DNA of 64,000 nt. Source: Russula earlei. Taxonomy: Eukaryota > Basidiomycota > Agaricomycetes > Russulales > Russulaceae. Under the pieces are notes generated by a model. The model saw only the letters and a program-made list of their open reading frames with translations. It ran no database searches and was not told the origin of the DNA. Below, in pieces: positions 22,379-33,879 of this stretch. The stretch spans positions 124,001 through 188,000 of the forward strand of contig JAGFNK010000024.1 in the NCBI GenBank assembly GCA_025769875.1, written 5' to 3'. Position numbers and translations under genes: made by a program. Numbering within the stretch: position 1 is the first letter of the stretch; the number at the start of each line of letters is the position of its first letter.

Positions 22379-25300
22379 TCACTGGATATCGAGACGCTGC
22401 GACAAGCCGTGAACGCTTAGTGGCGGACAACGACGAATGTAACCTTACGGTTTTCAATGCCTTGATCAGCAGCCATTCTTCGTTTGAAACATCTGCCTTG
22501 AAGGAGCTCTATGAATTCGGTCAGAGTCACAAATAGAAGTGGTGTGCGAGGGAGGCGAGCATGCCTTTAAGACGTCGATGCTCTGTCGCGATACTCGACT
22601 GTAGACCTCGTCTTTCTCATCAAAATGCCGGCCGAACATCTTTGCAGATTGATAAACCGCATGCTCGATCTTGACAGCGACTCCTCCGCCGGCTTGTGCT
22701 TTCTTTACGAGCTATACAACGACCTCATCATCCGAATAGGTTCCAAACAAGCAATATGCGCTACGTACTTCCATGGATTTGTGATTGATTTCCAAAGAGG
22801 TACTGTCACTGTCTCAGTCCGACCGCCACGAAAGAGACGAAAGAAGACTATACATCTTTCCAAGTTCGATGATTTCCTTGGCACCAGTAGTGGGGTCGTT
22901 CTTCACAACGCATAGCGGCGTACCCACGCGTAAGGTGCCATCAAGGATGTCAACACCGAGAATGATCGGGTCCCGCTTGCAAAAGCATGCGATGATCTTC
23001 AGACGACACGGCCAAACAGCCATGGGAGCCGCATCGCGCCGTTTCGCTTCGAGGATCTCTGCGTTGTACGCCGTGAAAGCGTCAAACAAGTGATAGATGA
23101 TGTCCGCTACGGGAGTATATATTCAGAAGCCGACAAAAGGGTGCAAAATGTTTACCATACCCGTGAAGAGTCGGATCCCCATCTCCTCTGCGAGCCGTTC
23201 CGCATCTTTGTCGACGGGAACGTCGAAGCAGAGAATGCAAGCCAGCTCGCGCGCCCGTTCCAGCATCGTAGCTGCTCGCATTACGTCCTTCTTATGTACC
23301 GGGCCAATGTTGATCCCAGAGACCGGGATCTTGCTGGTCTTCAAAAAGTCGAGCAGTGCTTCGAGAGAGCCAAGCGTACTTGCTTGCACACACACACCGC
23401 GGCCAGACTTGTCGACCGCGTTCATCAGCGTCGTTAAATCAGACATGACCTCATCTCGTAGATTATCCTCATCATCGTCAGGCCCAACTACAAGGAGGCG
23501 TGATCCCGCAATTGCCTTATCGAGATCAGGCGCGACTATCTTGACGCCAAGCGCTGCCTTTACTTGCTTGTGGTGCACATACGAAGACTATGAGTGTAAG
23601 GGTGTAAGGGTCGCGAAGCGTTCGAGTTGGCGTATACGCACTTTGATTCGCAGCTCGCGGAGAGGCTGAGGGGTTAAAAGTGCTCGAACTTGTGTCACTA
23701 TCGGCCCGTTCAGTCCACATACTACGATCTTGTCGCCCTCGCGCAAGACACCATTAGATAGGACCACGTCTATCGTGGTCCCAAGGCCTTCAACTACCTT
23801 GACCTCAAGTACGGTACATTCGAGCTCCGACAGATACATGAGGCGGTCACTCATGCGCTGTTGGGTGAGATTCACAAGTAACATGATCATGTCGGGTACG
23901 CCCTCGCCAGTAATGGCAGATGTCGGCACAAGGGAGACATTCCTTGCGAAATTCTTGTTCTCATAGTAGAGCACCGAGTTGAGACCTTGTTCTGCGAACG
24001 CTAGAATAGTTTTCTGAACTCTGTCCTCGAATTCGCGCTGAACAGAGCGTTTCTGCTTAGCCAAGGATTCCTGGAAAGCCCCATCGGGTGTGGCCTCCCA
24101 TCCATATATCCGGTCAATCTGCCTACAGTCAAAACTCATAGATGTACTGGAGTAGTGGGAGACCAACCTTGTTAAGAGCGACAATGAATGGTGTTTTCCT
24201 GTCACGCAGTAGTCGCAACGACTCCAGTGTCTGTTGTTCAAGGCCGTGCTACAAGACAAGTTAAGAGCAGGGCAAAAGCAGATCACTCCAAGTTACCTAC
24301 CATAATATCGACGACGAGGATAGCAATATTACATAGCGAGCTGCCACGTGAGCGCAGATTCGTAAATGATTCGTGTCCAGGCGTATCAATTATAAGGAGA
24401 CCCGGGACTTTGAATTCTTGTTTTTCGTCCTGGAGGCACGGTCAGGGAGATGAACAAAGAAAATACGGACAGACGACACTTGATTCAAAACGGCCGTCTT
24501 CATTTTGATAGCCTCCACGGGAAAGTAGGTTGCGCCTATTTGTTGTGTGATCCCGCCAGCTTCGCCTTCCTGTACGTTCGTTTGACGGATCTGAAAGCCT
24601 CTGGACGTCAGAAATATATATGGCCTAGCTGGACGGTACGCACTTTATCCAGAAGCTTGGTCTTTCCAGTGTCGACATGACCCAAAATACAACAAATGGG
24701 GCTACGAAGGTTGTCTTTGCTTCCAGCTGCCAGTGCATCTTCCCGCGCCTTTTGGCGCCGTGCAGCGGCATCCGCCTTGCGTTGGGCGGCCATCCGCTGT
24801 GCAGTTGTCCGAGCATCTTGTGAAGAACTCGAGTCTGCTGAGTCACTATCGTCTGAGGAATCCTCTTCAGACTTGTCCTCTGATCCAGACTCCTCAGAAC
24901 TGGGTTCGGCAGTGGGCTTAGCTTTGGTGTCCACAAGTCTGTCATTGGAAGTGGGCGCCGCGACTGTTATCGTGGCAGCAGTAGTCGCAGCTGGGCCCGC
25001 CTTAGCTTCCGCTTTGGAAGGCGTACCATTTGCTCGATGTACATCAGACAAACGATGAGAAATATATAGGAACGAGCAAACCTTCTGTGGGGACAATTTT
25101 CGTCACGGATTTAGGCGTAGATTTGAGCTTTGATGCAGGGGCCGTGACTGGTGCTGGGTCCTCTTCATCCGCCTCACTAGATTCGTCCCATGCGTCCTTC
25201 ACTTCCGCAACCGGAGTGTTCTCCTCTTCGCTCGAGGCTGCCCAATCGTCGGGTACATCTTGTGCAGATTTAACTACGGGAGTGGGTTCCGGTTCGTGAT

Positions 25301-26049
25301 TTGGAACAGGTTCTAACGCAAGTTCCTTTGGAGGCAGGGGATCGGGAGTTTGTGGCACAGAATCCGGTGCCGGCGAGCCCCCCTTAGCATGGCCACCCTT
25401 TTTGCGATTACTGTATACCGGTCGCCTTGAAGGAGCCGTGGGTTGTTGTAGTCCTTCAATTTGTGCACCTGATGCCAGCAATGCTTGCTTGCGAATCTCC
25501 GCAGCACGTTGTTCCTCCTTTTGCTTCTTGGTAAGTAGTCGGCCCTCCTTCTTTGCTAGCTCGCGCTTGGCCTGGAATAATTGGTGAAGTGGCAACGATG
25601 TGAATGAAGGGATGGCTCACTTTCTCCTTCTCTTTTTTACGCTGTTTTTCTTCTTCTTTCTGTCGCGCCTCCTCCTCTGCCCTGCGCTCCTCCTCCTCAA
25701 TGCGTCTCCGTTCCTCTTCTTCCTTCCTTCTCGCTTCCTCTTCGAGCCGTTTCTTCTCTTCCATCATGGCCTTCAGAGCACTGATGCCAGCTGCACCTTT
25801 TTTCTTTGCCGGCGCGGGAGCGGGTTCATCGTCCTTCTTTGCCTTTTTCTTTTTCTTCTTCTTTTTCTTGTCTCCTTCGCCACCAACGGCTTCACCTTCT
25901 TCACCTTCATCTTCATCGTTGTCCGGAGGGGGAGGGGGAGCTTCTGGTGGGAGTTGTGCCGGCTCCGTTGTCACCAGCGTCTCCGCTTCATCGGATTGTG
26001 CTTTCTTTGCAGCGGCTTTTGCTTTTTTCTTTGCTTTGTCGAGGGTCAT
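22379..26049 (-). CDS. FUN12: Eukaryotic translation initiation factor 5B (IF2 homologue)
   Basis: A GTPase that joins the ribosomal subunits at the end of initiation. The N-terminal ~350 residues are highly charged: lysine-rich (about 26045-25800), Glu/Arg coiled-coil (about 25780-25625) and acidic Ser/Glu stretches, as usual for eIF5B. The G domain follows with [18 protein letters not shown] (G1), [14 protein letters not shown] (switch), [15 protein letters not shown] (G3) and VALNKID (G4, split by an intron after NK). Later come the IF2-like domains ([47 protein letters not shown]). The last exons are 22711-22565, 22508-22449 and 22396-22379; the intron 22564-22509 is GC-AG. The start at 26049 is the first ATG of the lysine-rich frame, but a donor-like GTAAGC just upstream leaves room for another 5' exon. 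Confidence 0.95.
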
Positions 26050-26464
26050 CGAGATGTGGTGGAAGAACGATGTCGAGAGAGATCCGGTAAATCTTAGGCT
26101 TACCTAACACGGCACCGGCACTCTATCAAGCGCTACTCTGGGTTTGTCGAAACTGAGCTACTCGGACGGACCAAGGCTTCACACCTCTGCAGGGCACCAG
26201 CGACGCATGGGAGTTGAACATCGCTGGGCGTGCTTTGACTTCTCTACCATTCACAGCCTGGAACTACGATTGTACACCGCGCTAGCCCCTTGCATAGCGA
26301 ATATAAAGCGCCTGAAAAATCGTGATTGTCGTGAGTAGGGTATCGTGCAGCATACATGGCTTCTAGTGAATAAAATGAGCGATAGGAAACACGTGGTATG
26401 GTACTATTCCACAGATATGATATAATCAGCATCTAAAAACTCGATCGACAATAAAGCATTGTGA
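26050..26464. other. Intergenic (eIF5B 5' flank / kinesin 3' flank)
   Basis: Both neighbours are on the minus strand. I see no conserved frame. It should contain the eIF5B promoter and the kinesin terminator. Confidence 0.45.
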
Positions 26465-29400
26465 TTAGGACGGTAAACGGGTGGGATCCAATTTGGTTGT
26501 CCATGCTTGCAGCTCCTTGAGGTTTGGAGCTGCAAGTGCGTGTGAATTTGAGGAAGTAAAAAGTGTAAATGCGAATGGTTTCTTTGAGGGTACATCAATA
26601 TCGGATGCATGTTCGGATAAGCGGTACTTACCCCGAGAAGCGATTCCATCTCAGGACTGCTCTCTACATTGACTCCGTCTAAACCAATAACCGTTACTTC
26701 CTCCATCTCGTTGGAGTGTTTATATACGTGGAGATACGGCCTTTCACAACGTCAGAACAACCGAACAAGAACGAGTTTAATATCATCACCTTCTGAGCAC
26801 GAACCACCGCCTTTCCCAGATATCTTGAGTGGCATCAACAAGGATCATGAGATGACCCTTCTTCGTTGGGAAATCACTAAAGAAGGATGTCGTTGACACG
26901 GCGAGGAAAGAGTCAATTGCGTTCCACGCACCTGCGGGGGACAAGTTTTGTGCTTGAAACGAGTTGCGGTGACTGGGACCGGCTATTCGAATCTCGATAT
27001 CGGGGAGTCGGCTTGCCCAACTCGTCGAGTTCGATAGACTGCTGGCTTAGGACAGTCTGAAAAGGTATGAATACAGAATCACAGAGTTCCAGAAGAGGTC
27101 TGTACCTGGTCATGATGTCCGAAATGCTTTTGCCAAAGTTCAAGGGATTTTCTGAGGAGCTTCTCTGAACCCCAAACAGCAGCATCTGCCTGGGGGATTT
27201 GCGTGGCGGCGAAAGAGTTGGCTAATATCACACGAACAGCCTGTACATCCGCTGAACGACGTTCCATCGCGACTAGTTTTGTATGATCCTCGACAACGGC
27301 AATACCACGCGGCCGCCAGCCTCCAAGGATATCTTCTCCACGGACATATTTCTCCGAGGTGTCCAGGCGCCACAAGTCTTTCGGGGACCGAGTGGGCGGG
27401 GGGGACAGCCTCACCCGAAAAACGTTGCTAGTCTTAGACAGAATCTTTGTAGAACCGAGCAAGGTTGCTAGCCGAGAAGGTGGGCGGGCATCTCGTGTTT
27501 GCATTGTGACGGCCATCTCCATCGAAAATTGAACAGTATCAGCACAACTCTCGACAGCAACGGTCCATGAAACCTGTAAAAGTATGCGTTGATTGGTTGG
27601 AGTTACTCGATTGAGTAGCACCGAGTTGTGGATGCTCGAGTCCCACAATGACTCTGCAGACAAAATACCAGAACCATCTGGTCTGAACTCCACGATTTGG
27701 TCTTGCTGTAGCGGAAGGGTGACTAGAGGGCGAGAGGACGATTCATGGATGCGTCCCTTTGCATCAAGAAGTCGGACATTTCCAAGTTTGATCTTAACAA
27801 CTTCCGCCCACGGGAGCTGTCGGCCAGAATTCGATGTCATTGTGAGAACAAGACGCCGCTGCAGCCCTTGATGAAGACTAAAAGCGCCAGGGTCTAAGCT
27901 ACCTTGGGTCACGACGGGAACTGGAACGTATTGTCCATCTGGACCAAGTTCACGAATTTGTAGCCAAGAAACTACGTCGTGTGATTGTTCCATAAAGAAA
28001 TCGGTCTCAGAGCGACGCATAGGTTGTAGGCCTGAGTCTGAGGGTGCTAAACGAACGAGTGGATAGGTTTTCTGTTCGCGCATTTCGTCCCAGCGTTCCA
28101 TTCTCTCCAGGTATTGAGCGCGCATTGATGCAAACAGCTCGATAGGGGCATAACCATGCCGAAGGTGACTTAGGACTTTCGAATTCACCACAACGGAGAA
28201 GGTGCGGCGGAATTTTAGATCCGATGGAGTAGAGGAGTCTAGGTCTACAGAATTCGAGTGAAATATTTCTTCGGATTTGAGACTTGGACCCGCGAATGAC
28301 GACAAACGCACTTGTAGATGCGCTGCGGAAAAGTCATGTGGCGCAAGCCCCTTGACGGAATCGACAGTCAGGCAGAAGCTCAGCTTGCAACCTGCGGAAA
28401 GGGCGCCAGGAACAGGGACAGGCGAGGAGGAACGAGTTGAGGCAGTAGAGCTTGGTATTTGTTTGGGCGTCATCACGACATTGAGAATCTTGATCTCCAC
28501 CCGGCAGGAGCCAATCGCTTCAGCAGTGTATCGGCAAAATATAGGGACAACAGAGGCAGAGGGAAGTCGACGGGACAGAGGTGCGAGTGAGAGCAGGGCA
28601 TTGCCGACGAAGGAATATTCGGGCGGCGGAGAGTTGTAAAAAGGTTCTTCTGAGGAAAAGTGCTGGGAATATGAAGGACGATCGATGAACGAAGTGAGGT
28701 TACGCATGCGCTGCACCTGTTGTCGTAAGCGTTCAAGCGACCAGGCGTAGATTGCGTTATGTCGTTTGTCCAGGACCTTCACGGCAACAGTAGGCTGGGT
28801 CGCCGACGCCAACACAGGATCTGCAACATCTCCAAATTCGTCCAGCCCCGCAATCGTATTGATAGATGAGGTGGGAGCGGCCAATGATCCACCGGAGGCA
28901 ACGGTGAAATTATAGGTCACCTCTTTGCCGAGCTCCTTGCTGAATCACGGTGAACATCTAGCATGGCACGAAAGTTAAATGGCAAACCTGATGACATTCG
29001 CTTCTTTCATTAATACGGCTGTGGATAAGACGGTTTCAGCCATTGAGAACGAGCGATGAGCCCTCCATTTATCGAGGACTTTTCGGATAAGCCTGAGCTG
29101 CTTCGCAGAGTACAGGACTGGCTCAAAAATCTCAGCCTCCAATTCGGTCTCCCCACGGGCACGGGCATCCAATAGACGCCGCATTTGTATTTGTACCAGT
29201 TTGAGTTGGTGCTGCATATGGTCCTTCTCATCTTTGAGATCTTCGGCCTCCGTTGACTCCGAGATGGCCCGTATCCGTGACTCAAATTCTTGTCGCTGGT
29301 TTTCAAGCTGGTTCTGGACCTCCTTCAGAGCATCAGCATCAGGGCTGCCGCGGCTCGGTCCCGCATCGAGACTCGTATCGTCTGTCAAAGCGTCGCTCGA

Positions 29401-32400
29401 AAATGGGCGCCCAGACTCGCTCCACAAATCATCAGCCTGGCTGAGACTACTCTCAGGCCGGTGCTTCAAGTTATGGTCGCGTATGTTCTTGACCATGGTG
29501 ATGCGTTCGTATAACTTGTTAAGATCTCCGTCAGGAAGGCTGTCCAATGCAGGATCCAGCCCAAGCCTCGCAAACGCCGCTTCACGTTTAGCAAATGTCC
29601 AGTCCACATCTTCTATCTCACCAGATGACGAAATGGGGGAATCTGGACGCGACTCGAGGTCTGCTGGTGTCATGCTGAGATGTAAGTTGGACTTCATGGT
29701 CGCGCGATCACGCTGTTTTCGAACTTCTTCAGGGTTGTTAAACCTAAACACATGGTGCTCTCCTGTCCCGCCATGTTATTTAGTAGTTCACGTCAACCGC
29801 TAAAAGAAATCACCAAGAATGATGCGGAAGCCGGAACGGAGCTTGTGAGGCTGAACACATCTTGAGTAGAGAGACATTGTGATTCGGCGAATAAGACGCA
29901 CCTGATCAGCGGGGATCTGCTTTCCGTTCAGGAACTGTATACCATCAAGTACGGTGCCGGAATGAAAGAACAATACAGACGTACTGTGATGGCGTCTGGG
30001 AGGGCACGCAGAGTCACTTTTCCGTCAGAGTTCTCGAAGTGGCAGTGCTCTTCGAGGATGTTATCACCACTCAAACGGATATGAACGGCTTTTTCGCTGT
30101 CCAGGCGCCCGACCTAAGAGGTGAGGGTTAGAAATGCTGGAGAGGGACACGTTAGATAATATTACTGTTGTTCTGCCGAGCTTCAATTGGTAAATTAAGC
30201 ACTCGCTCATGAGTGGATCTATCCACAAAGTGAATATTATATGGTATTCCCGACTGAAAACTCACCCTCATTCTGCATGATAATAATGATTTACTTATTC
30301 ACGTTATCAAGATGGATTACGTACCAGGTTGACAAGGTGTGGCATCTCACATTCAGGGTAAGTGAAAAAGTTGGCCCATGTGAGGTGACACACGCACCTT
30401 CTTCGGGGTGTGTACCCCAACATTGTTTTTTTCGACAGTGATGCCCAACTCTTCGAGAGCTTTCTCGCGTTCTCTCTGGACGTCTTGCGTACGTTGGAGT
30501 TTCTGTTCCCAAGTCTCGTTGAGACCCTGCATAAGTTTCTCACTTGACTCGAGCTGGTCTTGTAACTCAGCCTTGGTAACAGTCTTGATCGTCCCGTCCT
30601 TCGCCTTGTACGTGACCTTTTGCCTCTCAGGCGGAATCTTCGGGTCGTAAACATCTTCTCCACTTGAGCCCGCCACGCGAGCTGTTTGTAAGCACCAGTT
30701 AACGGTTGCACTGCTTGCAAAATCAAATGCAAACCTCGGAGCATCTCAAGCTCTTCTTTGAGCTCACGTACAAGCTTGGCATTCGGATCCTCGTTGACAA
30801 CGGCCTTATTCTTTATTTTCTTCGCTTGGTCCGCATATCGTAGGGTACTTAGTGTTTCTTCATAATCGGCAGGGGAGATAGCGGCGATCATAGCCGTCTT
30901 GGAATTTCCACCAAGCGAGTCCTTCAGAAGCCATGTAAGGACCTAGAGTATATGCATCGATTAGTGCTATGAAACCCCGCGTGGTCCTTTACACACCGAA
31001 TCACGATAGGGCACAAACTCATCTCCTTTCTTCTTTCCCTTTTTTCCCTCGTTGCTAGAGGCCGCTGCGAGTGAGGAAATGACTTTTCCAAGGGTCGTGA
31101 GAGACTTGTTGATGTTTGCACCCTCCTTCAGCCGCTGGCCAGTGGCGCCAGTGGAGTTCGCGCGTTCGGAGCCGGCGAGGTCAACCAGGCTCACAGACAA
31201 CAGAATCAGATGCAGAAAAAGTACAGACAAGCGATCTACCTGATTCGTGACACCTTTTCTGTATTGAGATTCGTGTCCACATCATGACGCGTCATCGTAA
31301 GGATGAGGGTAAAAACTGCGTGTGAACGCGAGGAACTAAACAGGTACGAAGATCAGAGAGCTTGTGCCACGGAATTGACTTGTCACAGACGTCTCGTTCA
31401 TATTCGTTGCTGCCACCGTACGCGCCTTGTTGCCTTCATCCATGAGCGTCATCATTTCATGGTAGCCATTCACCACGAGCTTTGACAAATCTTCCACATA
31501 AGGACCCAGGATCGGGTGCTCACGCACACGGAGGTTGCCAGTGTTCTTTGGGTTCAGCAGATCGCGCACCTTCTCATTGTATATCTGCGAAGGTATGATG
31601 AGAACTGAGAACGGGTATGAGAATCCAACGTCACGGCGCACCTCGATATAAGAGACCTCAACAGTAAATTTGAGGTTTCCGTCCCCAGCACACTTCTCTT
31701 CTACGCGTGAAAATAATTCGCTACACGTCTGAGGAATGATACCCTTGTCCGGCCCATCTGCGGCGCGCTGTTTCAACGATTATTGCAAGTGAAACAGGGG
31801 ATCATGCGACTCACAACCCATCATACTACGTTCGGTGAAAGTGAAGACAGGTCGCAAAAAATCAGGATTGAAAGTGGATTGGAAAGGAAGGGCACAGTGA
31901 ATCGAGGGTAAGCTAGACGAACTTGAAACACACCTATACGATTTTCCGGATCCTGTTGCAAATATCGGCGTGCAGACCAAGAGAAGTAGAAATAACACGC
32001 ACCGGTCTGCCCATCTTTGAGTGCGGGGCCGTATCAGAGGGGTCTACGCGTCACGCGAGTGTATAACTTACAAGCCAAAATACACGCATTGAACCCGGCA
32101 AATCCATGATCTAACAACTCTTTCCCGAGGTCATCAAAAAGAGTTTGTTGTGAGCAATAGCCGGGCTCGTCACGAGGACCGGCAGACCAGTAACTCTTGT
32201 CAAATGAGAATGCCATCGTTTTGCGTTCCGTTGCGCGGCCCGAGGACGCCTTCTCCTGTGAAGAGCCTGGCTCCGGTGGATCAAGGAGTGTTTGGTTTCC
32301 GGACATACGAACGAGTGACTTGGCACCACGCGCAAGCTCTGCGGTTTACTAATGTGAGCAGGGCGAATCGGTGCCGCGGTCAGGGAAAAGGCGAGACTGA

Positions 32401-32464
32401 CCACGCGCGTTAAGTGGACGGCATCTACGACGACTTTGATATTGCCATCGCCATGATCAGCCAT
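26465..32464 (-). CDS. Kinesin-3 motor (UNC-104/KIF1 type) with FHA and C-terminal PH domain
   Basis: A plus-end-directed microtubule motor; fungal kinesin-3 moves early endosomes and vesicles. From the N-terminus: [18 protein letters not shown]-loop AYGQTGSGKSYSMMG assembled from three micro-exons (32014-32003, 31952-31934, 31825-31815); [17 protein letters not shown] region ([18 protein letters not shown] visible at about 31200); and [15 protein letters not shown]. Neck and coiled coil precede an FHA domain ([19 protein letters not shown], about 30120-30030). Coiled coil follows (about 29450-29010), then the KIF1-type stalk/DUF3694-like region, and a PH domain ending at 26465 ([43 protein letters not shown]). 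Near the start, IKVVV is followed one base out of frame by CRPLN (about 32424), so a single nucleotide appears missing. The PH domain suggests phosphoinositide-membrane cargo. Confidence 0.93.
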
Positions 32465-32696
32465 GGCACGGCTTGATTATGCGAGTTTATATGTACAGGT
32501 GCAGAACTGAGGAAGAGAAGCGTGCGCTGCTGTCGCAATACGGTGTGAAGGGAGATGAGAGGGGATGTGAGAGACCGTTTAGACGCGTGACGGAGCGTCC
32601 CACGTGATTACAGTCAGCCACGTCCACACAAAACAAGCCGTGTATTGTATAGAATAATCACAACACTCTACGTCAACTTGGTGCTAGCATCTTGCG

Positions 32697-33522
32697 TCAA
32701 AGCAGATCGAAATCGTCAAGCTGAGGAGGCGTCAACACGGGAATCTTCAAAGAAGATACTACGCACTTCGTCGTTATATCTCATGATTGTCCTCTTCAAT
32801 CTGGATGTGTCAACCCATGTGACGAAATCTTCCATATGTCTTAGGGGGATTGCTGGGTCGGCACAGCCAATATGTTGTGGTAGAACGCTCACCGTGTGAC
32901 AAAATAAGCCGGGTCGGTGATATTGTCAGGCCCAACGCGGACGTGACCTTGCTCTATAAATTTGACTGCCTGATGTCGGGTGAACATTGGATGCTCGGTC
33001 AGAACCAAGGAGGGTTGTGCCTACAGCGCTCACGGTTTCTGCCATCTTTGAAGTGGCCATAATAACGGCCAGACGACGTCGGCAAAACGCAGCCACAGTT
33101 AGCTTGTTCTCGATATCGCTAAGCTTTGCTTGCGAATTGAGGACGCCCATGTCATAAAGTTTCGAGAGAATCTGTCCCTCCATTCGAGAACGGAAGGGGT
33201 CCTGAGACGGAAGTAGGGCGATGCGATGGGCTATGGATCGCAGTGACCCGCACAGCTTGTTGTACCTGATTTCCTGCACGTGTGAGTTCGGATGAAGACT
33301 GGCGTAGGACGGATGCGAACCTGTGGTAGTCCTCGCGATCCTGTATGTGATATCTGCGAATGATTTTGATCTCACGAAGGTTCGCATCTTGCTTCCACTA
33401 TGGAGTGGAGTGGATCGCAAAAAAAAAAAAAAAAAAAAGGAGACAGTGGGCAACTTTCTTACGTTGTAAAGGTCGACCTTTTTTAACAGCTTCCTCTCAT
33501 GATGCTTGAGCTGGCGAACCAT
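32697..33522 (-). CDS. IMP3: U3 small nucleolar ribonucleoprotein IMP3
   Basis: A component of the SSU processome that helps base-pair U3 snoRNA with pre-18S rRNA in the nucleolus. ATG 33522 opens [20 protein letters not shown]. The next exons read [80 protein letters not shown] and CRRRLAVIM (S4 RNA-binding region), then [35 protein letters not shown] and the family-typical terminus DELDDFDLL (last exon to 32697). The order and ~180-residue size fit IMP3. Intron 1 holds a run of about 20 T (sense strand). Confidence 0.95.
33419..33438. repeat. Poly-A/T run (20 nt) inside IMP3 intron 1
   Basis: On the IMP3 sense strand this is a long T tract about 15 nt downstream of the donor, and it may serve as a polypyrimidine-like element. 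The length may vary by slippage. Confidence 0.75.
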
Positions 33523-33879
33523 GGCTGCTGCTGCGCCGATCTGATCATGGGCGTGACTGCGTGATGAGGATGATGTGTCACGTTTGGTGTGACTCCGACC
33601 GTGCGAGTTTTGCAAGGATTCGCCTCACTTCGTGCTCGACGCCAACGACGTCGCCGACGCCTTTCTCGTCCCCACTCTACCACAGGACTTCTTCCTTCCT
33701 CCCGGATTTCTGGTATAGGAGTGGAAATATAATCGCTCATTTCAGCTGCTTGATCTTCTCGTCAGCGCTCTACTTGGGTTCTGCGAATCTGCAGTGCATG
33801 CTCGAGTCCCCACCATCTTTACATCCTGGCTGACCACTTTTTCCCCTTTCCGGGCTCACAGACGACTACCCAGCCGGAT
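33523..33879. promoter_or_regulatory. Divergent promoter between IMP3 and the LIM-binding gene
   Basis: A 357-bp gap between head-to-head start codons, so it must hold both promoters. It contains pyrimidine-rich stretches (about 33650-33710) but no clear TATA box that I can identify. Confidence 0.5.

Noticed and set aside
25600..26107. Long open frames on the plus strand rich in Phe/Ser/Leu
   Set aside because: They are the antisense of the lysine/glutamate-rich eIF5B N-terminus; codon bias of the real gene keeps them open.
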